From positions 124,001 through 188,000 of the forward strand of contig CAZBED010000004.1 of assembly GCA_964490845.1 (NCBI GenBank): DNA of 64,000 bases, written 5' to 3'. Below the pieces are notes generated by a model. That model was not told where the DNA came from. It was given only the letters and a program-made list of their open reading frames with translations, and did not search any database. The DNA comes from JADJSS01 sp964490845 (lineage in GTDB: Bacteria; Bacteroidota; Bacteroidia; Chitinophagales; JADIYW01). Below, one piece after another: positions 28,426 through 38,779 of this stretch (positions are counted from its first letter, which is position 1; each line of letters starts with the position of its first letter). Position numbers and translations under genes: made by a program.

Positions 28426-29464
28426 TAAACATCCTGTTGCTGTTATAGGCGCCGGCAGTTTTGGTACTGCAGTTGCGAATTTGCTCGCAGAAAACGGACA
28501 GGTTTTCTTGTATTCGAGAAGGCCGGAAGCTGTTGAGATTATAAACAAAGACCGTATCAATAACGGCCAGTCCATCCATTCGAACGTCACGGCAACCAAC
28601 GATATGCAGGAAATCACTGACAAGTGCTATCTGTTGCTTCCTTCCGTGTCATCTGATAGTTTCCGGCAAGTCATGCGCGACATGGCTCCTTTTTTGAAAC
28701 CGTATCATATGATGATACATTGCACAAAAGGCTTTGACATCAAATTGGAACCGGGCAAATCCATTTTGGATAAGGATATCATACTTCATCCGCAAGACAT
28801 CTATACGATGAGTAAAGTGATACTGGAAGAAACCTGTGTAAAAAGAGTCGGCTGTATGAGCGGGCCAAATCTTGCCAGAGAAATCGCCAATCAGCATCCT
28901 GCGGCTACAGTTATTGCCAGTAAATTTGATGAAGTAATAAAAGAAGGCGAAACAGCCATACGCAGCAAACGTCTGCAAGTGTACAGTAACCACGACATTT
29001 ACGCGGTAGAATTAGCAGGGGTATTAAAAAACTCTATGGCTTTGGCGGCAGGTGCATTAGGCGGTTTAGGGTATGGCAACAATGCCATGGCATTCCTGAT
29101 TACACGCGGCCTTGGAGAAATTATTCGATTGGCGACGGCGATGGGTGCAGACAAACAGGCGTTCTTAGGTCTTGCAGGTATAGGTGATCTGATAGCCACC
29201 TGTACATCACCGATGAGCCGTAACTATACTGTGGGTGCAAGACTTGCCAAAGGTGAAACTCTCGAACAAATCATTGCTACTTCCACCGAAGTGGCGGAAG
29301 GTATTAAAACAGTCAGCATCTCTAAGAAACTGGCGGATACCACGGGAGTTAAACTACCCATCATTCAGAATATATACCGTGCATTGTTTGAGGACCTGCA
29401 GGTAGATCAGGCGTTGGGATACCTGATGGAATACCGGTGGGGCTACGATGCGGATTACATGTAA
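28403..29464 (+). CDS. gpsA: GpsA, NAD(P)-dependent glycerol-3-phosphate dehydrogenase
   Basis: A protein of about 353 residues that reduces dihydroxyacetone phosphate to sn-glycerol 3-phosphate for phospholipid synthesis. The Rossmann loop is VIGAGSFGTAVA. The catalytic Lys is in VELAGVLKNSMALAAGALGGLG and the substrate region GLAGIGDLIATCTSPMSRN is intact. A TTG two codons upstream is possible, but ATG at 28403 (MVSKSTSDKHP) is the more normal start. It overlaps the 3' end of the PlsB-like gene and converges on rnr with a 6-base gap. Confidence 0.95.
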   Translation: MVSKSTSDKHPVAVIGAGSFGTAVANLLAENGQVFLYSRRPEAVEIINKDRINNGQSIHSNVTATNDMQEITDKCYLLLPSVSSDSFRQVMRDMAPFLKPYHMMIHCTKGFDIKLEPGKSILDKDIILHPQDIYTMSKVILEETCVKRVGCMSGPNLAREIANQHPAATVIASKFDEVIKEGETAIRSKRLQVYSNHDIYAVELAGVLKNSMALAAGALGGLGYGNNAMAFLITRGLGEIIRLATAMGADKQAFLGLAGIGDLIATCTSPMSRNYTVGARLAKGETLEQIIATSTEVAEGIKTVSISKKLADTTGVKLPIIQNIYRALFEDLQVDQALGYLMEYRWGYDADYM

Positions 29465-29470
29465 TGTGAT

Positions 29471-31486
29471 TTACAATAGCAGCCCGTGGCTTTCCTTCAA
29501 TTCAAAATCAATCGTTTTCTTTTCGATATCTACTCCCGTGAGAGTAACGTCTATCTTATCGCCCAGCTGGTAGGTATGCCCCTGATGCCTGCCTAAGAAT
29601 CGCATCTTGCGTTCATCAAACGTGTAATTGTCATTTTTCATCGTCTCAATACGAATCAGCCCTTCACAGTTGTATTGCGGCAATTCCACATAAATTCCCC
29701 AATTTTTCACTCCGGAAATAACCCCTGTGAAATGTTCTCCGATTCTGTCGAGCATAAATTCCGCCATTTTGTATTTTACCGATGAACGTTCGGCATCATT
29801 GGCAGCACGTTCGCGTTCACTGCTGTGCTTGCACTGGTATTCCAGCTCGTCTTTGGTCGGTAATTTTTTATTGTTCATAATTTTATCCAGCAAGCGATGC
29901 ACCATAACATCCGGATAGCGTCGGATAGGTGACGTAAAATGTGTATAAAAGTCAAACCCTAATCCGTAATGTCCTATATTATTAGTGGTATAGACTGCTT
30001 TAGCCATACAGCGAATCGCTAATTGCTGCAGCACCGCCTGTTCGGGTTTTCCTTCAATTTCCTGCATCAGCCGGTTTAGCTCTCTCGCAATTTGTTTAGG
30101 ATTGTCAAACTGTATCTTATAGCCAAACTTCTGCGCAAACAACTGGAAGTCGATTAATTTTTCTTCATTGGGTAAATCATGAACACGGAAAACAAACGGT
30201 ATTCTCCCATTTTCATTTTTATCCTTTCCTATAAACTTCGCCACATATTTATTCGCCAGCAACATAAAATCTTCAATCAACATATGCGCATCTTTTCGCT
30301 CTTTGATATACACACCGACAGGTTTGCCTTTATCATCCAGCTGAAACTTGGTTTCCGGAGCTTCAAACCCGATGGAGCCGTTTTTAAAACGTTCTCTGCG
30401 TAAACTATGTGCCAGTTCATTCAGCTTCAGCAGTTCTTCTTTAAATACTCCTTCTTTTCCTTCCAGAATTTCCTGTGCTTCTTCATAGCTGAAGCGTTTT
30501 TTTGAATGTATCACCGTTCTTCCAAACCAGACATCTTTTACCTCCGCCTTTTCATCTAATTGAAAAACAGCGGCATAACTGCATTTATCCTCATTTGGAC
30601 GGAGAGAACAAATGATATTGGAAAGCCTTTCCGGAAACATCGGGGCTACCCTATCCACCAGATAAACAGAAGTTGCCCTTTTGAATGCTTCTTTTTCCAA
30701 TGCAGAATGTTCTTTCACATAATGTGATACATCGGCAATATGTACTCCCACCTCAAACAGACCATTTTCTAACACACGAAATGACAAAGCATCATCAAAA
30801 TCTTTTGCATCTGCCGGGTCAATCGTGAACGTAGGAATATCCGTAAAGTCTCTGCGGTTTTTTTTCTCTTCATCGGAAACCTTGAATTCCAATTCATCTG
30901 CTTCATCCAGCACATTTCTTGGAAAAGAGGTAAAGAATCCGTTTTCCACCAAAATTGATTTCATCTCAATATCGTTACTGCCCGCCTGTCCGAATATCTC
31001 GGTGATATGTCCGATAGGATTCTTATCCTTTGGCCGCCATTCCACCAGCTCTACCACTACTTTATCTTTATGTTTAGCTTTCAGCGAGCGGCCTTCCGGG
31101 ATATAAAAATCCGATTTGATACCCGGATGATCGGCAACAACAAAACAGGTGTCATTATTTCTTTCCACTACGCCAATAAAATGAGAGCGTTTTCTTTTAA
31201 CCACTTCCGTTACTATTCCTTCCGGACGAACGGCATTTGGTTTGTGCACACGCTGGACTTTTACCGTATCCCCATCAAATGCATGGTGTGTATTTTTACG
31301 ATGGATAAAGAAATCCTTAGATTTCCCTTCAACAGAAACATATGCGTCTCCGCTTCTGGATATATCAATCACACCGGTCAGTTCCTCACCAACAAGAAAT
31401 ATTTCGTGGTTTTTTTTAGTATCCTTTTTATCACGTTTGTGAGAATGGGTATGTTTGGTTTTGTTAATCTTTTTCTTCTTTGACAT
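29471..31486 (-). CDS. rnr: Ribonuclease R
   Basis: A 671-residue 3'-5' exoribonuclease of the RNB family. It has a Lys/His-rich N-terminal tail, cold-shock domains (about 35-190), and the catalytic RNB domain with TIDPADAKDFDDALSF (metal-binding Asp residues). A C-terminal S1 domain (about 585-670) contains FTGVISGVKNWGIYVEL. It degrades structured RNA and takes part in RNA quality control. I chose the ATG at 31486 (MSKKKKINK); an upstream in-frame TTG adds only six residues. Confidence 0.95.
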   Translation of the reverse strand: MSKKKKINKTKHTHSHKRDKKDTKKNHEIFLVGEELTGVIDISRSGDAYVSVEGKSKDFFIHRKNTHHAFDGDTVKVQRVHKPNAVRPEGIVTEVVKRKRSHFIGVVERNNDTCFVVADHPGIKSDFYIPEGRSLKAKHKDKVVVELVEWRPKDKNPIGHITEIFGQAGSNDIEMKSILVENGFFTSFPRNVLDEADELEFKVSDEEKKNRRDFTDIPTFTIDPADAKDFDDALSFRVLENGLFEVGVHIADVSHYVKEHSALEKEAFKRATSVYLVDRVAPMFPERLSNIICSLRPNEDKCSYAAVFQLDEKAEVKDVWFGRTVIHSKKRFSYEEAQEILEGKEGVFKEELLKLNELAHSLRRERFKNGSIGFEAPETKFQLDDKGKPVGVYIKERKDAHMLIEDFMLLANKYVAKFIGKDKNENGRIPFVFRVHDLPNEEKLIDFQLFAQKFGYKIQFDNPKQIARELNRLMQEIEGKPEQAVLQQLAIRCMAKAVYTTNNIGHYGLGFDFYTHFTSPIRRYPDVMVHRLLDKIMNNKKLPTKDELEYQCKHSSERERAANDAERSSVKYKMAEFMLDRIGEHFTGVISGVKNWGIYVELPQYNCEGLIRIETMKNDNYTFDERKMRFLGRHQGHTYQLGDKIDVTLTGVDIEKKTIDFELKESHGLLL

Positions 31487-31621
31487 ATTGTAAAAATACA
31501 ACAAATATGCGTTTAAACAATCTCATAAGCCAATAACACATACATGCATTGTATATTGGTTCGGCAGGAAAGGAAATAATGACAATTTTTAGTATCTTTA
31601 TTAATACTAAAAGACAAAGCG

Positions 31622-33643
31622 ATGTCACGTATTTACAACTTATTTATCCTAATCATTGTATGCTGCTCCGGTTCATATTCGTTTGCCAATAACCCGGAAT
31701 ATGAAGCCAGAAGAAATGCATATATAGATGTGGTAGTAAATAACAACAATTCAGACGGTATGGCGGCACAAGCCTACAGAGGGCTGCCTGTAAATTCTGC
31801 AGCACTGGCAACTACATTAAATAATGTAATGACCAATAGCACCGCAGATTTTGACATTGTAAAATTAATTCGTGTTCTGGAATTAACACATGGAGAATAT
31901 GACAGTCTGATATTGCCGGTGCTGAGGCCTATTCCGTTTTGGCTCGAAAAGAATGAAGACAACAGAGAATACTGGTCAGAGAATCATATGATCATGTGGA
32001 TGTCTTCTGACTGGCTCTTACATGAAAAATATGGAAAAGTAATTGACAGCACATTGGAAAAGAGGCTGCGGCATTATTTAAGACTAAAAGTTCAATACGG
32101 ATTTTATGAATTCTTTTCTTCTACATATGCACCGTACTGCCTCAGCGGCTTGTTGAATCTGGCTGATTTTTCTGCAGATGCCGAGATAAAAGATATGGCA
32201 CAACAGGCTTCTAAAAGATTACTGAAAGATATTCTCTTGCTGACAAATGACAAAGGGGTGTTTTTCCCGATTGCCGGTCGTAATTACCCATCTAAATATG
32301 ACGTAGCTTACGGCGCCAATCATAATAACCTTATCTATCTTTTAACCGGCATGGGGCAAACAGAAACCGGCTCGCATGCAGGTGGCTTTTTGTCTACCTC
32401 TTCCCTTGAAGTGGATGATGTTATAAACTCATGGTCTCCTTTAGTAAATACTACTTTTACCCAGGGGCATACCTTACAGAACGGCATTAATAACATAAAC
32501 AATACCATGTCGACGAAAGACAAGGTAATCTTTCAATGGAGTTCCGGTGCGTATTTTCATCCGGATGTTGCAAAATCTACCTTTCAACTCTTAAAAGACC
32601 TGAACTTGTGGGGACATTTTGAATTTGCCGATTTCAGGCAGTATTCATTTTTGCCAACTGACTTAGCACCCGCTATTGCAGAGATAGCCAGTCCAATCAG
32701 TAAAAGTTCGGGCATATACAACCCTACTATCGCCGTATTCAAAAACAAATCTGTAACGCTCTCATCCATTGAGGATTTTTGGAAAGGGAAATTAGGTTAT
32801 CAGCAATTTCCGATTATGGTAAATACAGGAACCAACGCCGTATTTACACTTTCAGGAAAACCTGATATTGACTGGGATAACAGACCATCTCACAATGCAA
32901 ATACTCATCTGCCTTATGTTCAGCAAAAAGATAATGTAGCATTGGTCATGTACCGCCCGGAAAAAGGGTTGGCACTATTTGGTTATAAAAACGAAAAATT
33001 GGATGTTGCCCTACACTTCAAGACGGATAAAATGGATGAAATTCGTGAAAGCGGCAAATGGCTGTTAGGCCGTGAAGGTGACGGATACGTAGCCGTCCGC
33101 AGAAGTTGCACAGGTGAAATAAACGGAGTATCAGCCTGTGAAAACCCTGACGGTCAAACATGGGTGTTTATGGTAGGTAATGCGGATATGTATGGCAGTT
33201 TCGATCATTTCCAGCAAATCATTGAACAATCACAGTACGAAGAAAAATGGTATTTTAATCTGCCGACTTTACAATGGGTGTACTATTCCAAAATTGTTGT
33301 GGATGGCAAAACGATAGAGTATGCCTGGAACGGTGATATCTTCTCGGGTCCTACACAAACACCTACTGCTGTACAGAACAGCAGCAAGGAAGTAAAATCT
33401 TTAACCATCTTTCCTAACCCTGCTGCAGATGTTGTGACAGTTTCCCTGCCGTTATCCCTGCGTGCCGCAACGTTTAGAATATTTGATATCAAGGGAGATG
33501 AAATCTATTCTGAAAAAATGGTTGTTCCCCCGCCGGGCAATGCTATTAATATTACAACAAAAGACTGGACAGAAGGCATGTACATGCTCTTACTGGAAAG
33601 TCAGCAGGATATTTACACTCAAAAACTGCTCATCAAACGATAA
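31622..33643 (+). CDS. T9SS-secreted protein of unknown family, candidate polysaccharide lyase
   Basis: A 673-residue exported protein with signal peptide (MSRIYNLFILIIVCCSGSYSFA) and C-terminal T9SS type A domain (about 590-673; LTIFPNPAADVVTVSL, EGMYMLLL). Residues about 25-330 look all-helical, with SENHMIMWMSSDWLL and YGANHNNLIYLL carrying Asn/His pairs; the rest looks beta-rich. That order (helical toroid then beta sandwich) is known from several uronate lyase families, and the next gene is a GH88/GH105 hydrolase. I do not recognise an exact family, so lyase activity is inference. Confidence 0.6.
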   Translation: MSRIYNLFILIIVCCSGSYSFANNPEYEARRNAYIDVVVNNNNSDGMAAQAYRGLPVNSAALATTLNNVMTNSTADFDIVKLIRVLELTHGEYDSLILPVLRPIPFWLEKNEDNREYWSENHMIMWMSSDWLLHEKYGKVIDSTLEKRLRHYLRLKVQYGFYEFFSSTYAPYCLSGLLNLADFSADAEIKDMAQQASKRLLKDILLLTNDKGVFFPIAGRNYPSKYDVAYGANHNNLIYLLTGMGQTETGSHAGGFLSTSSLEVDDVINSWSPLVNTTFTQGHTLQNGINNINNTMSTKDKVIFQWSSGAYFHPDVAKSTFQLLKDLNLWGHFEFADFRQYSFLPTDLAPAIAEIASPISKSSGIYNPTIAVFKNKSVTLSSIEDFWKGKLGYQQFPIMVNTGTNAVFTLSGKPDIDWDNRPSHNANTHLPYVQQKDNVALVMYRPEKGLALFGYKNEKLDVALHFKTDKMDEIRESGKWLLGREGDGYVAVRRSCTGEINGVSACENPDGQTWVFMVGNADMYGSFDHFQQIIEQSQYEEKWYFNLPTLQWVYYSKIVVDGKTIEYAWNGDIFSGPTQTPTAVQNSSKEVKSLTIFPNPAADVVTVSLPLSLRAATFRIFDIKGDEIYSEKMVVPPPGNAINITTKDWTEGMYMLLLESQQDIYTQKLLIKR

Positions 33644-33658
33644 CACCTTTCTATTGCG

Positions 33659-34810
33659 ATGAAATTAAAAATGCTGATTGCTGTAATCGTTATCCTTTTT
33701 GGAAAACACCAGAATGGATGTGCACAAACCTGGGTCGATTCTCTCGATGCCTACGCGCGGGAGGAATATCTACCACCTTCCTCTTTCCATTGGAACTGGA
33801 TGAATGCGTCCCTGCTGTATACTATGATAAAACAATATGATTACAGTCCGGAACAAAAAAAGAAAACTTATCTAGACTATGTCCGCAAAGCGATGAATAA
33901 AACCTATTCCGTTGCCAATGGCAAAATACCAAATGCAGTAGCTTCGGGAATCGGCATGGCTTTTCTGGCAAGAATTACGGGTGAGGAAAAGTATAAGAAA
34001 GCCTGTCAAAAGATATATGCGGATTACTTAAAAATTAAACGAACCAAAGAAGGTGGTGTTTCACACTTGCGGAAAGATTTGGAACTTTGGGATGATACTA
34101 TTTTTATGATTGGACAGTTTTTACTGGAAATGTATAAAACCACCGGTGACTCTGCATACCTCGATGAACTTGTTTTGCAAATTCGTGTTCACCGTGGTAA
34201 ACTACAGGATAAAGAATGGGGATTGTGGGTACACGGCTGGGACAGCGACCAGAAATCACATTGTACATTTTGCGGGCAGTTAAACTGGCCCGATAAAACA
34301 ACAGGCAGAAGCGCGGAAATATGGGGTCGTGGGAACGGATGGATAGTTGTGACATTAGCTGATGCCTTAGAAATTATGCCTAAAGACAAACCACAATGGG
34401 CTGAACTTGCGGGTTATTTAAAAGAAATGATTGCTCACCTTCCTGAATTACAAAACGAACAAAATGGGCACTGGTACCAGTTGCCCGTTCGCCCGCAAGA
34501 CCCGAAAAACTATATCGAAAGCTCAAGTACCGCCATGTTTTCCTTCGGGATTACGAAAGCTGTTGAGTTGGGCATTGTAAACGATGACACTTTTAAAAGC
34601 AGTATTGAATTAGCATACAAAGGATTGCGGAATTACAGTACCAAACAGGTGTCCGGAAAATATATAACCACTAAAAATGTATGCAAAGGAACCTGTATCG
34701 GTAATAAGAACTACTATCTTAAACGAAAAGTAAAAAACGAAAAACCGTACAGCATCGGTATGTTCATTCGTTTCGGACGGGAGTATGAGCGAATGAATTC
34801 CCAATTGTAA
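33659..34810 (+). CDS. GH88/GH105 unsaturated uronyl hydrolase
   Basis: A 383-residue glycoside hydrolase with an (alpha/alpha)6 barrel and short signal peptide (to about CAQ24). Family features are HWNWMNASLLYTMI, the catalytic-Asp region LELWDDTIFMIGQFL, IWGRGNGWIVVTLADAL and the C-terminal SSSTAMFSFGITKAVE. Such enzymes hydrate and remove the 4,5-unsaturated uronic acid left at the non-reducing end by polysaccharide lyases. It follows the T9SS protein gene by 15 bases, so the two are almost certainly one message and probably one degradation step. No SusC/SusD pair is adjacent. Confidence 0.87.
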   Translation: MKLKMLIAVIVILFGKHQNGCAQTWVDSLDAYAREEYLPPSSFHWNWMNASLLYTMIKQYDYSPEQKKKTYLDYVRKAMNKTYSVANGKIPNAVASGIGMAFLARITGEEKYKKACQKIYADYLKIKRTKEGGVSHLRKDLELWDDTIFMIGQFLLEMYKTTGDSAYLDELVLQIRVHRGKLQDKEWGLWVHGWDSDQKSHCTFCGQLNWPDKTTGRSAEIWGRGNGWIVVTLADALEIMPKDKPQWAELAGYLKEMIAHLPELQNEQNGHWYQLPVRPQDPKNYIESSSTAMFSFGITKAVELGIVNDDTFKSSIELAYKGLRNYSTKQVSGKYITTKNVCKGTCIGNKNYYLKRKVKNEKPYSIGMFIRFGREYERMNSQL

Positions 34811-34838
34811 AAAATAAGATTAAAGATTGCCGGTCTGT

Positions 34839-35663
34839 TTAGTTATTATCAATTTTCAGTGATAACATTGAAATGGAACCCATTACTAACTGGTCATTAA
34901 AAAACGTAATCTTTTCGTGTTTATTTTTTAATGCGAGTGCATACAACAGCGGCAGATAATGCTCGGGGGTTGGAATTGACAATTGTATAGCTTTTCCCAG
35001 TTTGTCATAATTGATGAGGGAGGTAAAGTCATTGTTCAGAATCAATTCTTTAAATTTTGTATTTGCCTCCATCGACCAGTCAAATCCTCCCGTCTGGTTG
35101 TTCCAGTCCAGCATTCTTAAATTATGCACCATATTTCCGCTTCCGACAATCAAAACACCTTTATGACGAAGTGACTCAATTTCTTTAGCCAGTTCAAAGT
35201 GATATTGTGGCGATTGGGTATAATCAAGACTTAACTGTACAACGGGAATATCCGCTTCAGGATAAGCTTTTATCAAAATACTCCAACAGCCGTGATCAAG
35301 GCCCCAGTGTTCATCTAAACCGATATTGGTTTCTGTAACAGCATTTCTGGTATCTGTAGCCAACTCCGCACTTCCGGGCGCGGGATAACTTACCTGATAT
35401 AATTCAGTAGGAAACCCACCGAAATCGTGGATAGTCCTTGGTTTTTCCATAGCGGTGACAAACGTGCCACGTGTTTCCCAATGGGCCGATATACATAAGA
35501 TTGCCGACGGTTTAGGTAAATTTCTTACACTCTCCCGCCATCCTGTTGTAAATTCATTCTCTTCAATCGCGTTCATGGGGCTGCCATGTCCGAAAAATAA
35601 TACAGGCATCGGCTCTGCAGATGGCAAATTACCGGTATATTGCTGAAATAATTTTACGTCCAT
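34839..35663 (-). CDS. ygiD: Extradiol ring-cleavage dioxygenase, DODA/YgiD type
   Basis: A 274-residue class III extradiol dioxygenase-like protein. FFGHGSPMNAI near residue 23 carries the first metal-ligand His; other likely ligands are in LDEHWGLDHGCWSIL and in GSGNMVHNLR. The family includes 4,5-DOPA dioxygenases and E. coli YgiD. The true substrate in Bacteroidota is not established. It is a single gene between unrelated genes. Confidence 0.88.
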   Translation of the reverse strand: MDVKLFQQYTGNLPSAEPMPVLFFGHGSPMNAIEENEFTTGWRESVRNLPKPSAILCISAHWETRGTFVTAMEKPRTIHDFGGFPTELYQVSYPAPGSAELATDTRNAVTETNIGLDEHWGLDHGCWSILIKAYPEADIPVVQLSLDYTQSPQYHFELAKEIESLRHKGVLIVGSGNMVHNLRMLDWNNQTGGFDWSMEANTKFKELILNNDFTSLINYDKLGKAIQLSIPTPEHYLPLLYALALKNKHEKITFFNDQLVMGSISMLSLKIDNN

Positions 35664-35783
35664 TTAATTTCTTCGGAAATATTAAAGAACTAAAAAGTGA
35701 GATTTGCTGTTATTCAAAGATTAACAAATTCACCTTCTCTTTTGTTTTAGTCTTTAATACCTAAATTTACACAAACTTTTGTC

Positions 35784-36173
35784 ATGCATAAAACATTTGG
35801 AATTATTGCTGCTGTATATGGCGCTTTGGCTGTAATGCTGGGTGCCTTCGGTGCACATGCGCTGAAAGATAAACTGGATGCCTATCAGCACACGATTTAT
35901 GAGAAAGCTGTCCATTATCAGTTTTACCATGTAGCTGCATTGCTGGCCGTTGCATTTTTAGCGGAAAAGCTGCATACTCGTTCACTGACACTTTCAGGCT
36001 GGTTCTTTTCCGCCGGCATCTTATTTTTTTCCGGCTCTTTATACTTGCTGGCTACGCGCAACCTCCTGGGTACAGATGCCCTGACTCCGGTTTTAGGCCC
36101 AGTAACGCCATTAGGAGGATTATGTTTTATCATCGGCTGGGTTTTGCTGGCAATTTCTTTTACCAAACTGTAA
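35784..36173 (+). CDS. DUF423 membrane protein
   Basis: A 129-residue integral membrane protein with four hydrophobic segments. The conserved N-terminal AVMLGAFGAHALKDKLD and HYQFYHVAALLAVAFL mark the DUF423/YgdD family. Function is unknown in all members I know of. It is followed 45 bases later by a TonB-dependent receptor on the same strand. Confidence 0.9.
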   Translation: MHKTFGIIAAVYGALAVMLGAFGAHALKDKLDAYQHTIYEKAVHYQFYHVAALLAVAFLAEKLHTRSLTLSGWFFSAGILFFSGSLYLLATRNLLGTDALTPVLGPVTPLGGLCFIIGWVLLAISFTKL

Positions 36174-36218
36174 TATTTTAGCGTCCCGAAATACTGATTA
36201 CAGACAGCATCAAATACT

Positions 36219-38777
36219 ATGAAGAGAATACTGACTTTCCGAATACTGCTATTTATATTTTCGTTTCACCTTCTTCCATACTCCATATCCGCACAACCAC
36301 CGCAAGGTTTCAGCGGCCCGCCGCCTGCTATTGGCAGAATTTACGGCAAAGTGGTCGATGCAGCTAAAAATACACCTCTGGAATATTCTTCAGTCACGAT
36401 ACAAAGCCTGAAGGATTCCGCAAAAATTTATGGAAACCTGGTGAACGAGAAGGGGGACTTTGAAATCGCTAATATCCCGTTAGGAGCTTATCGAATGACA
36501 GTTAGTTTTGTTGGATATACCGATTACACCATCGAGAAATTATTAATTATTCCTCCTGACAAAGTGGAAATTAATTTAGGTACGATAAAGGTGTCGGAAG
36601 ATGCCAAAGTGCTTCAGGAAGTGCAAATAACCGGAGAAAAAAGTATCATGACGGTTAATGCCGAAAAGAAAGTCTTTAATATCGAGAAAAATACACTTTC
36701 TGCCGGTGGTTCCGCAACGGATGCACTAAAACAGGTTCCTGTGGTGGAAGTAGATCAGGATGGTAATCTATCCATGCGTGGTTCAGGCAACTTAAAAGTA
36801 TTTATCAATGGTCGGCCTTCCGGTATTACTTCCAACAATACGAAAGCTATTCTGGATGCAATTCCGGCTTCTCAGATTGAAAGCATTGAAGTCATCAACA
36901 ACCCGTCAGCAAAATACGATGCGGAAGGTGAAGTGGGTATTATCAATATAGTTTTGAAAAAAAATACGAAAGCCGGTTTAAACGGTAATTTTACCGTAGG
37001 CTACGGAACAAAATACGATGCCAATACCGGTGTCACTGTCAATTTCAGAAAAAAGAACATCAATTTCTCAACGTCTTATAATTTCCGTTTTACAGAATCC
37101 TATTACAAAGGCAGGGGCAATCGGTATAATTTCTACCCCGGCCAGTCTCCGTTTTATCTGAATACCAATGATTATGGCACCAACCTAAACTTCTCCAATA
37201 CGCTGAATACGAATCTGGACTGGTACATAAAAGAAAAGAATACCGTGTCCTTTTCTGTTTTACTGAGTGAATCCAATGGTATTTCTGAAGGCAAGGTCAA
37301 TACCGATTTTCTGGATTCTTTATCAGCATATATTAATTCCTACAACCGTTATTCGGACTCAAAAAGCTTAAATGGAAATGCAGAAATCAATGCATCCTAC
37401 CGAAGAACGTTCAAGGATAATAACAATGACCTGGTGATTGCCGGAAATTATGCCTATTCCGACAGAACCAGCAAACCCATACATTATGTGCAAAAAACGT
37501 TGGATGAAAATGATGCTGAAGTCCCTGTGATTCCTCAGCGGCAGACGAACAACAATTATAACACCAGCCACTCCGGCTTCATACAGGCTGATTACGCACA
37601 ACCTTTTAAAAAAATAAAAGCAAAACTCGAATTTGGATATCGGTTCAATATGCGTGATTATTTCACCGAACTGTATGCAGATTCCTTAAATACCATCACT
37701 CTGGTGACAGTTTATGACAGTTCCATTTCAAACAAATACCGCTATCAGGAAATGATAAATGCCGGATATATTATTTTTGGCGGGAGTATCAAAAAGATAG
37801 CCAACTATAAAGCCGGCATACGACTGGAGAATACAACTATCGATTTAAAACAGGATGTAGGTAATCAGTCATACAGACAAAAATATTTTGACTACTTCCC
37901 ATCGGCCTCCATTTCGTTTAATCTGAAAAAGGCGCACACGCTGAGTGTCAGTTACAGCAAGCGTATCAACCGGCCTAATCCGGAACAACTCAATCCGTTT
38001 GGAAACTACAGCGACCCCTATAATATTCTGACGGGAAATCCGAAAATGAAGCCGGCTTATACACATGCAGCTGAAATTACGCACGTCAAAAATATAGACA
38101 TCAAACCCAGCAGGAAAGATTCTACATTTCAGCGAAGTATCTTCTTCAGCACCACAGTTTATTACCGTTATGCCTATAATGTTTTTACGCGATACAGAAC
38201 CGTTGACAGCATCGGACGTTCTATTGTTAACTTTGACAACCTGAATACGGGTCAAAACATTGGTGTGGAGTTTACCAATAAAACAACCCTTTTCAGATGG
38301 TGGAATTTTGTACTGTCCGCAAACTTATTTTACAACAAAATACAGGGAGATGTGCCCAACGGCGAAGTGGATGCCACTACCAACAGTTTCCAGTATAATC
38401 TGCGGCTGATGAACACCTTTACTATAACACCTAAAGCAACTATACAATTAATGGTATCTTACAGAAGTAAAATTAAATTTTTACAAGGTGAAATCAGACC
38501 TATGGTATTTGCCAACCTCGGCTTTAAATATGATTTTCTGAAAGACAACAGAGCCAGTATCGCCATCAACGTCAGTGATATTTTTCATACACAGTACTTC
38601 GGAGTTTCAACTTATGGCAACACATTTAACGGCGATGTGAAACGTTTTTGGGAAAGCACCGTAGGCAATATCGTTTTTACATATCGCTTCGGAAAATCAG
38701 AACAGAAACAAAATATGCCTAAACAAAAGAAGTCCAACTTCGAAGACAGCGGCAGTGGTGTTGAAGGTGGCGGCTAA
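36219..38777 (+). CDS. TonB-dependent receptor family outer-membrane protein
   Basis: An 852-residue outer-membrane protein. It has a signal peptide (to about SISAQ26), a CarboxypepD_reg-like N-terminal domain (about 40-125; IYGKVVDAAKNTPLEYSSV), and a plug domain (about 135-245; GGSATDALKQVPVVEVDQDG and IESIEVINNPSAKYDAEG). An OMP_b-brl_3-type barrel fills the rest. The tail after the barrel is a low-complexity KQKKSNFEDSGSGVEGGG. These proteins import unknown ligands with TonB energy. No SusD-like partner is present, so the ligand cannot be read. Confidence 0.9.
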   Translation: MKRILTFRILLFIFSFHLLPYSISAQPPQGFSGPPPAIGRIYGKVVDAAKNTPLEYSSVTIQSLKDSAKIYGNLVNEKGDFEIANIPLGAYRMTVSFVGYTDYTIEKLLIIPPDKVEINLGTIKVSEDAKVLQEVQITGEKSIMTVNAEKKVFNIEKNTLSAGGSATDALKQVPVVEVDQDGNLSMRGSGNLKVFINGRPSGITSNNTKAILDAIPASQIESIEVINNPSAKYDAEGEVGIINIVLKKNTKAGLNGNFTVGYGTKYDANTGVTVNFRKKNINFSTSYNFRFTESYYKGRGNRYNFYPGQSPFYLNTNDYGTNLNFSNTLNTNLDWYIKEKNTVSFSVLLSESNGISEGKVNTDFLDSLSAYINSYNRYSDSKSLNGNAEINASYRRTFKDNNNDLVIAGNYAYSDRTSKPIHYVQKTLDENDAEVPVIPQRQTNNNYNTSHSGFIQADYAQPFKKIKAKLEFGYRFNMRDYFTELYADSLNTITLVTVYDSSISNKYRYQEMINAGYIIFGGSIKKIANYKAGIRLENTTIDLKQDVGNQSYRQKYFDYFPSASISFNLKKAHTLSVSYSKRINRPNPEQLNPFGNYSDPYNILTGNPKMKPAYTHAAEITHVKNIDIKPSRKDSTFQRSIFFSTTVYYRYAYNVFTRYRTVDSIGRSIVNFDNLNTGQNIGVEFTNKTTLFRWWNFVLSANLFYNKIQGDVPNGEVDATTNSFQYNLRLMNTFTITPKATIQLMVSYRSKIKFLQGEIRPMVFANLGFKYDFLKDNRASIAINVSDIFHTQYFGVSTYGNTFNGDVKRFWESTVGNIVFTYRFGKSEQKQNMPKQKKSNFEDSGSGVEGGG

Positions 38778-38779
38778 TT

